DNA of 64,000 nt, taken from NCBI RefSeq assembly GCF_001664485.1, contig NZ_CP013630.1:3041001-3105000 (forward strand), in the 5' to 3' direction. This DNA is from Rhizobium sp. N324. Its GTDB lineage: Bacteria > Pseudomonadota > Alphaproteobacteria > Rhizobiales > Rhizobiaceae. Shown piece after piece: positions 7,641 to 15,807 of this stretch. A program made the position numbers and the translations under genes. The notes beneath the pieces were generated by a model that saw only the letters and a program-made list of their open reading frames with translations, had not been told where the DNA came from and ran no database searches. Positions within the stretch are counted from its first letter, which is position 1. The number at the start of each line of letters is the position of its first letter.

Positions 7641-7712
7641 TCGTGACCTCCGGTGCTAAAGCGTCGACGCGCCTATTGACGCGCTGATAGAATATTCGTT
7701 TATATTCGTTTT
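7641..7712. promoter_or_regulatory. Divergent promoter with tandem operator-like repeat
   Basis: This 72-bp space separates the OGG-led operon (minus) from the XRE gene (plus). It holds two perfect tandem copies of ATATTCGTTT at 7692-7701 and 7702-7711, ending one base before the XRE start codon. TTGACG at 7676-7681 and TATATT at 7701-7706 could serve the plus strand with a long 19-bp spacer. With no ribosome site seen, the XRE message may be leaderless. The repeats probably bind the XRE protein, giving autoregulation and control of the operon. Confidence 0.55.
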
Positions 7713-8021
7713 ATGCAAGAGAAATCGAACGAGGCGGCGACGCGAGACTGGGGTAAGATGCTCAATGCCATCGCCGTGAGGGACCGCGTCACCCAGACCG
7801 AATTAGCCTTGGCGCTGCATACCAGCCAATCTACAATATCGAAAATCATGCATGGGATCAGTCAACCTCGACCGAAACTGAGACATCGGATCGAAGCGCT
7901 CGCCGCCCCGACGGAGGTGTCGAGCCACTGGCTTGAAAAAGTAGGCGACGCGGCCCGCAGTTCCCCGAAGTTCTTCAAGATCGTAGACGCCGCCCTCGCC
8001 TTAGTGAATGCTAACGAATAA
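7713..8021 (+). CDS. XRE-family helix-turn-helix regulator
   Basis: In this 102-aa protein residues 14-65 form a lambda-Cro/CI-type HTH: WGKMLNAIAVRDRVTQTELA is followed by LHTSQSTISKIMHG, with the recognition helix in STISKIMHG. The C-terminal part is short and helical and could dimerise. It is divergent from the QueC/OGG/PfkB cluster over a 72-bp promoter with tandem repeats, the normal layout for a dedicated repressor of a defence operon. No ribosome site precedes the ATG. Confidence 0.82.
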   Translation: MQEKSNEAATRDWGKMLNAIAVRDRVTQTELALALHTSQSTISKIMHGISQPRPKLRHRIEALAAPTEVSSHWLEKVGDAARSSPKFFKIVDAALALVNANE

Positions 8022-8076
8022 TTTGAACAATGACGATGTAGCTCACCCACTGCAGACGATCGCGAAAGATGGATCT

Positions 8077-10356
8077 CTAGTCGGACCTTCGGAGCGAGGA
8101 GAACATTGATTGAATGTCGGCGTTGGAAAACGAAGTAGACGAAGGCGTAACCGCACTTGGGGAATGCGAACGCATTGGGCTCACCGACTCCTCTCGCTCG
8201 CGTTGCTCCTGAGCCCATTGGATCGAGGCCACCCGCTCTTCGAAGTCTGTCTTCTTAAACGAGAACGTTGCCGCCGGCATCAGTTGCTCGATCTTGTCTA
8301 TGTTCTCGAGCCAATCGCCGATTACCTGCTCAGGATCCTCGCTTTTGCCGATCGCGTCCATGTCCAACACATCCACGGCTTCCTCGGCCGCGGTCTCGAA
8401 GTTCTTATAGAACTCTTCGGACATCTCGACTTTCGACGCCGCGAGTGCCGTTGCGAGCGACGCAAGTTCCTCGATTTCCATTGCGTACTCACGATCAGAT
8501 GACACATACCTGTGCAGATGGAGGCGGAGATATCGCGCGTATGCCCCCGCATGCGGCAAATTGCTGAATCGGCCACTGTCGAGCTCATCAATGAACGGTG
8601 GGAGATTTCCCTCGTCTATCCAGAAAAGATCATCGGACTTGTACCGTCTGATAACGTCGCAGTAGCCTGTTTGACCCGAAGCCAAAATAAGGTGACCGAT
8701 CAGCCCGGCGAGTTCGTGCAACGGGCCTCTGCCATCGACCTTGCCACTTGTGATGATGTCAAGCAAAGCCGTAGCGACTTGCTTTTTGATCTCAGCCGAG
8801 GCCCGGGGATCAATCTTTTTCCAAAGGGACATTGCGCCGGCCACCGATGGGACGGCACTCGCAAGGGTGCCAAGTACCCGCGCATCCGCCGATTCTCTGG
8901 AAAGATAATCTTGTACGGAGGGATTGATGAAATTGGCGCGATCGCCGTCGATAACGACAAACGACGATTTCACCTCGCGTAGCGTTTCTTCAAATAATGA
9001 CGAGCGTACTTCGTCCTTGGTAACAACTCCGAAATTCACGACGGCCCGGTCGAAGAATACACGAAGCTTGTTCAATCTCGCGCCCGGCTCGGAAAATCGC
9101 TCATTCTCTGCGAAGTACATGCAATACAGAAGGACTCGAGCGTTCTGGCTGATGTGCCGCCTGAACGCCTTGTCCCAGATTTTGTCCGGGTTCTCCAGCG
9201 TCTGGAGGAATGCTTTGGGATATTCCGAAGGAGATATTCCGCGCTGCCTAATCTCGTCTGTCATCCATTGGATTATTCGCGGCATGTAGTTTCGGTGGTC
9301 GACAATCTGGCGCACGGTGTCGCCGACCAGCAGCGCCTGAACGGATTCTTGATCGATATCCGAGTGGTAGAGATGATTGTAAAGAATGCGAGCCTTTAGT
9401 TCCCTTGTGTAGGTGCTCAGGTTCAGGACCATTTCCGACATCTCGATTTTACGGTCGTCAAGGGCTTCCGATATCGCTCGTGCCGCTTCTAGGATGTAGG
9501 CTCGCGTGGTCAACACGAAACGCTTTTTCTTGTCCCGCTGAATGTGGGAGATAAAACGGGCGATCTTGCCGTCATCACGAGAGAGAGAAGCTGGATCGAG
9601 CCTGATCTTTCCGAGGAAGTCGTCGAACACGAAGAACTGGCGAACATCGCGCTGATAGGCGCGGAATGCATCGTCGATCGACGTAATAGAAACAAGCTCC
9701 CAGCCATCGTCGCTGTATTCCGCGGCGAGAACCTGTGCAAGTGTCGTTTTGCCGACCCCTGGTGGGCCGGATACGATCAGACAATGCGTGACATTTAGGA
9801 TATTTGCAGATTTCTTGAGGCTTGGATTGACGACGAAGACCTTTAATATCCTCTCGATCTCGTCGTAGGTGGCCTCGGTGAATACGGCGATGTCATTCTT
9901 CAGCAGCCTGTCTAAAACCGTGGCGCTTGAAAGCCAGAGCTTTATGTTGCGCTTCTCCACGGATGCATGCTTGGAGAGAAACGCATTGATTTCCGTACGC
10001 CCCCATATCCTGCTGACGTCTACCGATGAATGACAGAGATGTGACGCCAGCAGTGCTTTGCGTGAGGGTGTCAGAGGCTGGGATGTCAGCAGATAGTATT
10101 CCGCAGGCTGCAGCCGGGCGATGTTCTTTGCCTCGGCTTTGACGGCTTTTTGCAGATCTGACCACGTGCTGTTTTTGTAGTGCTTGGCCTGGAGAATGAT
10201 ACCACCGTCAGCGTGCCCGTGACGGCCGTCTATGCCGCCATCTGCCCCCTCGGCGAACCGCTCAAATCGATACCCTGTTTCGGCCTCCACAAGGTCGACG
10301 CACAAGCCCTCGAATTCGATCGGCGACAGGTTGGCGAAATCGTAACGGTCGGACAT
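8077..10356 (-). CDS. Mrr-type nuclease fused to STAND P-loop NTPase
   Basis: The 759-aa protein starts with an Mrr/REase fold (FEGLCVDLVEAETGYRFE, then GADGGIDG with D43 and IILQAKHY with Q56-K58). A NTPase follows, with Walker A SGPPGVGKTTLAQ at about 196-208 and a Walker B-like QFFVFDDFLGK near 245, continuing into a winged-helix/helical region with many TMTDEIR-type segments to the C-terminus. This is the layout of nuclease-STAND sensors (the nSTAND3 type), which oligomerise on a phage trigger and then cut DNA. The C-terminal sensor is short compared with Avs proteins and no TPR repeats are obvious. It lies 132 bp downstream of the helicase gene on the same strand, so it may be transcribed alone. 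Confidence 0.78.
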   Translation of the reverse strand: MSDRYDFANLSPIEFEGLCVDLVEAETGYRFERFAEGADGGIDGRHGHADGGIILQAKHYKNSTWSDLQKAVKAEAKNIARLQPAEYYLLTSQPLTPSRKALLASHLCHSSVDVSRIWGRTEINAFLSKHASVEKRNIKLWLSSATVLDRLLKNDIAVFTEATYDEIERILKVFVVNPSLKKSANILNVTHCLIVSGPPGVGKTTLAQVLAAEYSDDGWELVSITSIDDAFRAYQRDVRQFFVFDDFLGKIRLDPASLSRDDGKIARFISHIQRDKKKRFVLTTRAYILEAARAISEALDDRKIEMSEMVLNLSTYTRELKARILYNHLYHSDIDQESVQALLVGDTVRQIVDHRNYMPRIIQWMTDEIRQRGISPSEYPKAFLQTLENPDKIWDKAFRRHISQNARVLLYCMYFAENERFSEPGARLNKLRVFFDRAVVNFGVVTKDEVRSSLFEETLREVKSSFVVIDGDRANFINPSVQDYLSRESADARVLGTLASAVPSVAGAMSLWKKIDPRASAEIKKQVATALLDIITSGKVDGRGPLHELAGLIGHLILASGQTGYCDVIRRYKSDDLFWIDEGNLPPFIDELDSGRFSNLPHAGAYARYLRLHLHRYVSSDREYAMEIEELASLATALAASKVEMSEEFYKNFETAAEEAVDVLDMDAIGKSEDPEQVIGDWLENIDKIEQLMPAATFSFKKTDFEERVASIQWAQEQREREESVSPMRSHSPSAVTPSSTSFSNADIQSMFSSLRRSD

Positions 10357-10488
10357 CAGCAGGCGACTCCAAGGTACAAGCCCGTGATATTACTGAATAA
10401 GATGTTGCAGTCTACACGGTTCCCCGATCCATTTGGGGACTGCCGACTAGATGAGATAAGGCAAACCAAAAGAGGAAGACTTGCAGCA

Positions 10489-13400
10489 TCATAACAACCT
10501 GTCGAGAACTTGGAAAACGCCCGCCTCCTTCCAAAGCTTGCGATTGCCGACCACGTATACCGACTCCTTCGCCCGCGTTATGGCAACGTTCAATAGGTTG
10601 GGCCTGCCTCCGGCCCACCCACGCGCGCCACGTTGGGCCGCTTCGGGCGCTCCCAGCACGAAGATCACGGCCTCCGCTTCTCTGCCCTGGACAGTATGGA
10701 CGGTACCGACCCGCTCGCGGACCCAGCTGTAGGGATCATCGCCCCAGCCTTCCAACAGGCCGTCGCGTCGCAGAAGCTCGCGCAGGCGATCTTGAACCAC
10801 GACGAACGGCGTCACGATGTAGAGGTTGGGAACGCATCCCGATGCCCTCAAGCGCCTCAAGCAGTCGACGACGACATCTCCCTCATCTTGGCACCACTTG
10901 TCTTGCCCCCGGCCCTCGACGTCGATCCAACGTGATTGCCCGAGGCAATCACGGATAGCGGACTGACTTCCCGGTTTCGCCTGAACCATGAGGTTCTCGT
11001 AGGCGATCGAATTTGAGATCGCAAACATCGGGTCACTGCATCGGCGATGCACGAGCAAGGGCACGCCCACCTCCCGCGCCCCAAACTTGGTCTCGAACGT
11101 GCCGAAATATTCGGTGGCGCTGTCCGCCAGCGTTTGCGCTGACGCGGACGGCGCGTTGAATATCGTGGGATCGATTCCGAATCTCAGGCATATCGCGTCG
11201 GTCAGCTGGTCCGGGAGAACAACGACCGGCTCGATCTGAATGGGATCGCCGACGACAACAGCCCGTTTGGTACGGATGAGCGCGCCGACGGCAGCCTGAG
11301 GGAGGGCTTGCCCAGCTTCGTCAACGAGCAGCCAGCCGAGCTCGGCAGGCCCGACTTTACTGAACATCCGCGCCACCGAGGCGAAAGTCGTTGAAACTGC
11401 GGGCACCACCAGAAACAGGGTCGACCATAGGTGGGGTATGAGCGCGTCGCGTTCCGGGCTTCCAAGCGACCGCGTCCCAAACCCGTCCATCAGTACGTTG
11501 AGATTGTGCCGGATAGGCTTAGAGGCCGCGGCGGCAAAGGCTTTGTGAACGGCCATAGCAGCCTCGAACAGGTCGTTTCGAAGCCGCGCCGTCTCCTCGT
11601 TGAGCCACGGTGACGCTTTTTGTCGCTCGGCATGCCCGAGCGCAAAAAAGTCCGAAGTTATAAATGTCCCGCCTACCTCGGCCTGGAGAGATCGAAGCTC
11701 TTCCTTAGCCTGATCCAAGGCGGCCCGTTTGGTATCAACGTTGGCCCGGATTTGCCCAAAGGTGGCGACGGCTCTCGAGTTGGCCTCCTTCTTCACGTTC
11801 GCTGCCTGCTCTGCGCGAACCAGATACTCCTTTGAAGTCGCGAGTTCAGCTTTAGCAACGTCGTTCGCGGCTTGCCAACTGCGAGCCGCTGCGTTGTTGA
11901 GGACCCGGCTCAAAATCCCTGGACGATGGTCCGTCGCGTTCTTCAGACGTCGCGCCGCCGCCTCCGAATGCTCGTTGGCAGTCGCCAGCGTAGACCTTGC
12001 GCGATCGGCCTCAGCCTCGGCCATCTGTGACGCCACCAAGCTGGCCTCCAGCGCGGTTGCCAGGGCTTCCATCTCTGTTTCCAACTTGGGAATTGAGGCC
12101 AGCAGATCGCTTGCCCTTTGAAGAGAGGAGAGCTTAGCTTTCACGTCGGCGCTGACTTTGCGAAACCGCGATCGAGCGGTTTTCCATCTCCTGACAGCCT
12201 CGTCATGGTCGGACGGGGGTTTTTCCTCGGCGATGATCCTGGGGAGGCGTTGTGTTGTCGTGCCGTCTTCCGCTTTCTCAATGATCACCTGGGGGTTTCC
12301 GCTTGCCTGTTGGAAGAAGCGGTGCATTCCCAACTCTTCATCCCACCAGAACTTTTGGCGGAATTCGCTACGGTTCCGGGCATTGCCAAGCACCGCGGCG
12401 ATCATTCCCCAAGTGTCGCGCCCGAGGACATTGTCGGAGACGGATTTGAAATATCGAGGCGTCGCCACCCCATCGGTGACCGCTTGAATACCGGGCAGCT
12501 CCGCGCTGACGTTCTCGACCGCCTTGTTGTTTGAAGATGCCACGACGATCTCGTATCCGCGCAGAGTCTCGCTGACACGGTAAAGGTGAACGAAGGTCTG
12601 CCCCTTCTTGATCCGCTGGCCGGAATTCTTGAATGCGTCTTCCGGATCGTCGTAGCGGATCATTGCGTCCGCTCTCTTCGTAACGACACTCGCGATCACA
12701 TCACGCAGCAGCGTGGTCTTGCCGGTGCCCGGCGGACCGTTGACGGCAAGAATGCCCTCATGCTCGAGGTCACGATGGGAGAGATTTACCGCACACTGCT
12801 GGAGTAGTGTCAGCGGATGTCGTCCCGGCGCTGGCCATGACGACGTCGGAAAGAGCTTTGGTTGAAGCACCTCCGCCAACGCCGCTTGATCGGACATCAG
12901 GTTTTTGCGATAGCGAGGCCTGACGATCCGAAGGTACCGCCCGAGAGCATGCGGTGCGTCACCGCTGCCCACCAGCGCACTGGCCTTCGCGAGATCACTA
13001 AGGAAGAACGAGTTTAGCAGCACCGCTTCAGGCGGGTCGGGAAACTTGTAGTACTGATACGAGCGAAGGACGATCGCGGGCGGTTTCGCGAATTCCGTGC
13101 CAAGGCCTATCCGTTGCGTCAACCACTGATACCCGGACGCCATGACTTCGCGTGTCAGCGGAAGCGGGTTGCCGTCCTTGTCTTCCCTCGACCACTTCGC
13201 CAGAAGTCCTTCGAGGAGCCCGCGCTCCACCTCCGGCCATCTCTTCAGGTCCCCGAGCTTGCCCGAAAGAGCCACGGGGACACCCCACCCGAAGCTTGAG
13301 ATGGCGATCGGATCAGGGTCGACCAGCCTTCCTTCGCGGTCGACCATGATAGTTGCCAACACGGCCTCTCCGGAAGCCGCGGGCCTCTCAGCTCGCGTGT

Positions 13401-14070
13401 CGGTGTAGGCCACGAGCAGCGCGCCGACAGCCTTTTCCATGTTAACCGTTCCGAGGATGACCTGGTAGTAGAGCCGTTGATTAGGCCTGCTCTTTTCGCC
13501 ACCATTTTCCCAAGGAAGCGGCCTGTCAACGATGCTGGCAACTCTAACGCGCTCGCCACCCACCATATCCTCGGGCCGCCGGAAGGTCGGCGGCGACAGT
13601 ACCTCCATCGCCGTCCAGGCAGACAGGACGTTTTGGGGATCGTTCGAAATAAGAATATTGTCGCCGGGGTCAAACTGGAAAGCCGCTGCCGCTACGACGT
13701 CGTTATCGAGGGTATTTGCCTGCCCGCCCCCGGCGTCACTTGAGGTAAATTGGTCTTCGGTGCGATCCTCGCGCCTAGTTGGCGGGACGACGATTGGACT
13801 GGGATCAATTGATGGGGCAGCGTCAGGCACAGCTTCCGCGGCTTCGGGACGCACCTCGGGTGGCTCGCGTCTCCTTGACGTCGCTGGCTTGCTCTTTGGC
13901 AGAGTGCCGAGACTGGCCACGGCGCGAGCGTGAAGGGCTTTTGCTCGCTGGGTCTCGCGCTTTTTCAGCTCGGCGACCAGTGTGTTGAGGAAAGCACGAT
14001 CGTCGCGGTTCTCGTCGAATAGTCGTTCGAGTTCCGCGATGCTCGAATTGAAATACGGCCTGCTGTTCAT
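10489..14070 (-). CDS. Large SF1 (UPF1/DNA2-like) helicase with coiled-coil insert
   Basis: This 1193-aa protein has all the main SF1 motifs: Walker A NGPPGTGKTTLLRD at about 444-457, Q-motif and ATP-site residues before it, LLVDEAGQALPQA near 930, VVGDPIQIEPV near 955, VGTVHTVQGREAEAVIF near 1125 and LLNVAITRAKESVYVVG at the end. Between the Walker A and DEAG motifs sits a long Ala/Glu/Lys/Arg-rich coiled coil (about 640-830), as in several defence helicases. The first 100 residues are helical and Pro-rich, then comes an uncharacterised domain to about 400. The gene follows the serine protease gene by 9 bp, so the two are co-transcribed. It probably unwinds or translocates on nucleic acid as part of the 17529-10489 unit. 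Confidence 0.82.
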   Translation of the reverse strand: MNSRPYFNSSIAELERLFDENRDDRAFLNTLVAELKKRETQRAKALHARAVASLGTLPKSKPATSRRREPPEVRPEAAEAVPDAAPSIDPSPIVVPPTRREDRTEDQFTSSDAGGGQANTLDNDVVAAAAFQFDPGDNILISNDPQNVLSAWTAMEVLSPPTFRRPEDMVGGERVRVASIVDRPLPWENGGEKSRPNQRLYYQVILGTVNMEKAVGALLVAYTDTRAERPAASGEAVLATIMVDREGRLVDPDPIAISSFGWGVPVALSGKLGDLKRWPEVERGLLEGLLAKWSREDKDGNPLPLTREVMASGYQWLTQRIGLGTEFAKPPAIVLRSYQYYKFPDPPEAVLLNSFFLSDLAKASALVGSGDAPHALGRYLRIVRPRYRKNLMSDQAALAEVLQPKLFPTSSWPAPGRHPLTLLQQCAVNLSHRDLEHEGILAVNGPPGTGKTTLLRDVIASVVTKRADAMIRYDDPEDAFKNSGQRIKKGQTFVHLYRVSETLRGYEIVVASSNNKAVENVSAELPGIQAVTDGVATPRYFKSVSDNVLGRDTWGMIAAVLGNARNRSEFRQKFWWDEELGMHRFFQQASGNPQVIIEKAEDGTTTQRLPRIIAEEKPPSDHDEAVRRWKTARSRFRKVSADVKAKLSSLQRASDLLASIPKLETEMEALATALEASLVASQMAEAEADRARSTLATANEHSEAAARRLKNATDHRPGILSRVLNNAAARSWQAANDVAKAELATSKEYLVRAEQAANVKKEANSRAVATFGQIRANVDTKRAALDQAKEELRSLQAEVGGTFITSDFFALGHAERQKASPWLNEETARLRNDLFEAAMAVHKAFAAAASKPIRHNLNVLMDGFGTRSLGSPERDALIPHLWSTLFLVVPAVSTTFASVARMFSKVGPAELGWLLVDEAGQALPQAAVGALIRTKRAVVVGDPIQIEPVVVLPDQLTDAICLRFGIDPTIFNAPSASAQTLADSATEYFGTFETKFGAREVGVPLLVHRRCSDPMFAISNSIAYENLMVQAKPGSQSAIRDCLGQSRWIDVEGRGQDKWCQDEGDVVVDCLRRLRASGCVPNLYIVTPFVVVQDRLRELLRRDGLLEGWGDDPYSWVRERVGTVHTVQGREAEAVIFVLGAPEAAQRGARGWAGGRPNLLNVAITRAKESVYVVGNRKLWKEAGVFQVLDRLL

Positions 14071-14079
14071 GGCTAAAGT

Positions 14080-15288
14080 CTATTTCACACCCAATTCGAC
14101 GCCCTTCGCAGCGCGCGGTTTCCCAAGCGCGTCCTTCAACCAGCATTCTGATTTTTTGGGAACGTATGAAAACGCCTTGCAGGAGTTGTCCCCAATGCAT
14201 GCTGTAAAGCACTGTAGATAATTGCTGCCCTTCAAACGCTTGTAGTCCCCGCCAGGGAGGTCCATGCCGGAATAGCTGGTGAAGTCAGACATTATCACGT
14301 CGGCCGCCTTGCTCGATGCATACGACGCGACGGCGTCGCCATTTCTGATCAAAGCGACGACATTGTTTTTGAGAAAGCAGACGCCGTATTTGGTGTTGTA
14401 GGTGATCGCCTTGCATTGACCGTCCCCTTCGCAGGTCGCATGGCATTCAGAGAACGACACGTCTTTCACCGCGCGGTAGTCGAAACCGATCGCGTCATAG
14501 CCACGAGCGTCTATCAACGACGCAGTAATCGACGGTGGGGGCGAACTGGTGGGCATCTCAGCGGGTTTGACCGAGGCTTCGGCATCTGGCTTCCCGTAGC
14601 AGAGCACCTGAAAGACCGAGGGAGTGATCTTGTCGGCGAGATCCGCCGTGGACAGCGCCGGCTGATCCTTGTCAGCGTCGCCCGACTGGGCGGAGATGCC
14701 CTGGGACTGCAAAAAGAGGTCAGCGACCGAGGCACGAATAGCGAAATTCACATTTTGAGCCGTGATCCCTATCGCATCTGCCGTCTGCTTGGAGAGCGTG
14801 GCACTGGTGATACCCATCAGAAACCCCGCCCGATCAACGACAGGGCCGCCGGAATTCCCGGGCTGGATCGGCGTCGAAATCTGGAGGTAGCGAGTATCAT
14901 TCCGTAGTCCAGCGAGCGCATTGACGTTGCCCGTCGTGACCTTCACGGAGTCGGCGAGCAGGGTCGCAAGCGGATAACCGATGGCGACGAGGTCTTCGCC
15001 GAGCCGCGTTGGGGCGCGACGGAACACGATCGGTTTCAAAGGTTCCGGGCTTGCGATTTTCAGCAAGGCAAGATCGTTGGTCTCGTCAACACGAGGATCG
15101 GAGGCATCCCCTTTTTCTTTGACTTCAATCCTCAGGCACCCCTCGACCACATGGGCATTGGTCATAAGCCAACCATCGGACGTCACGACAAAACCCGTTC
15201 CGGAAGATGTCGGGCTTTGTGCAAGGCAATTGAAACCGAAGGATGCCGAAAAAAGGGCGGCGAGAAAAACGCGAGACGCTACTGACAT
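14080..15288 (-). CDS. Secreted trypsin-like (S1/HtrA-type) serine protease with two PAN domains
   Basis: An N-terminal signal peptide (SRVFLAALFSASFGFNCLAQ, cleavage near residue 24) sends it through Sec to the periplasm. The catalytic triad is clear: H46 in MTNAHVVEG, D72 in NDLALLKI, S146 in PGNSGGPV. No PDZ domain follows; instead residues about 260-402 hold two Cys-rich PAN/Apple-like modules (FSECHATCEGDGQCKAITYN and LQCFTACIGDNSCKAFSYV), which bind proteins or carbohydrates. It is 9 bp before the helicase gene, an odd pairing because protease and helicase should be in different compartments. A surface role such as cleaving a phage or plasmid-transfer protein is possible; I have no direct evidence. 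Confidence 0.8.
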   Translation of the reverse strand: MSVASRVFLAALFSASFGFNCLAQSPTSSGTGFVVTSDGWLMTNAHVVEGCLRIEVKEKGDASDPRVDETNDLALLKIASPEPLKPIVFRRAPTRLGEDLVAIGYPLATLLADSVKVTTGNVNALAGLRNDTRYLQISTPIQPGNSGGPVVDRAGFLMGITSATLSKQTADAIGITAQNVNFAIRASVADLFLQSQGISAQSGDADKDQPALSTADLADKITPSVFQVLCYGKPDAEASVKPAEMPTSSPPPSITASLIDARGYDAIGFDYRAVKDVSFSECHATCEGDGQCKAITYNTKYGVCFLKNNVVALIRNGDAVASYASSKAADVIMSDFTSYSGMDLPGGDYKRLKGSNYLQCFTACIGDNSCKAFSYVPKKSECWLKDALGKPRAAKGVELGVK

Positions 15289-15438
15289 TTGGATTTTCCC
15301 CCAGATGCCGGACAGTAAAACGTTCCCGCAAAATTGCGCAACCCAGTATTGAAACTAGCGTTAAGTTCCGGCGGCTATTCAAGCCGTGCAATGACGGGAT
15401 CACGCCATTGATACCCGCCGGTATTCGTCGTCTCCGAG

Positions 15439-15792
15439 CTATCGCCGGCTCTTTCCACGTCGTCGGTCCAAAAGGTCGATTGCCGTTGCAATCCGAGGAT
15501 CATCCAGTGGCCGCAGGTCGGCGGAAACCGCCCAGTCAGGAGGACTGACCGATCTCCAGGTCTTGTACGTGCCAGGCACTGGAACAGCAGCGAGCACGTC
15601 TTTGAGCGCACCGTCGTCACTGTAGACGTCCATCAGCATCGACGGATTGCCGAAGTAGGGAGGCGCGGCGGTAAACGCGCCCGCCCCGACCACCCGCGAT
15701 ACGGTGCTTCCCCACGTCGTACGCCGGATCCAGAAACCCGGACCGCCAGCGTCCACGTACATCTCGAACACGTTCGAAGGACCGTCAGCCAC
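15439..15792 (-). CDS. Hypothetical protein, 117 aa
   Basis: A small protein starting MADGPSNVFEMYVDAGGPGF, with alternating polar and aromatic strands and a basic tail (DRRRGKSRR). It has no signal peptide, no membrane segment and no motif I recognise. It lies 15 bp after the Mrr-type nuclease gene and 150 bp before the protease gene on the same strand, so it belongs to the same transcription unit. It could be an immunity, adaptor or sensor subunit; nothing in the sequence decides this. Confidence 0.6.
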   Translation of the reverse strand: MADGPSNVFEMYVDAGGPGFWIRRTTWGSTVSRVVGAGAFTAAPPYFGNPSMLMDVYSDDGALKDVLAAVPVPGTYKTWRSVSPPDWAVSADLRPLDDPRIATAIDLLDRRRGKSRR

Positions 15793-15807
15793 AACGATCG
15801 CCCTCTC

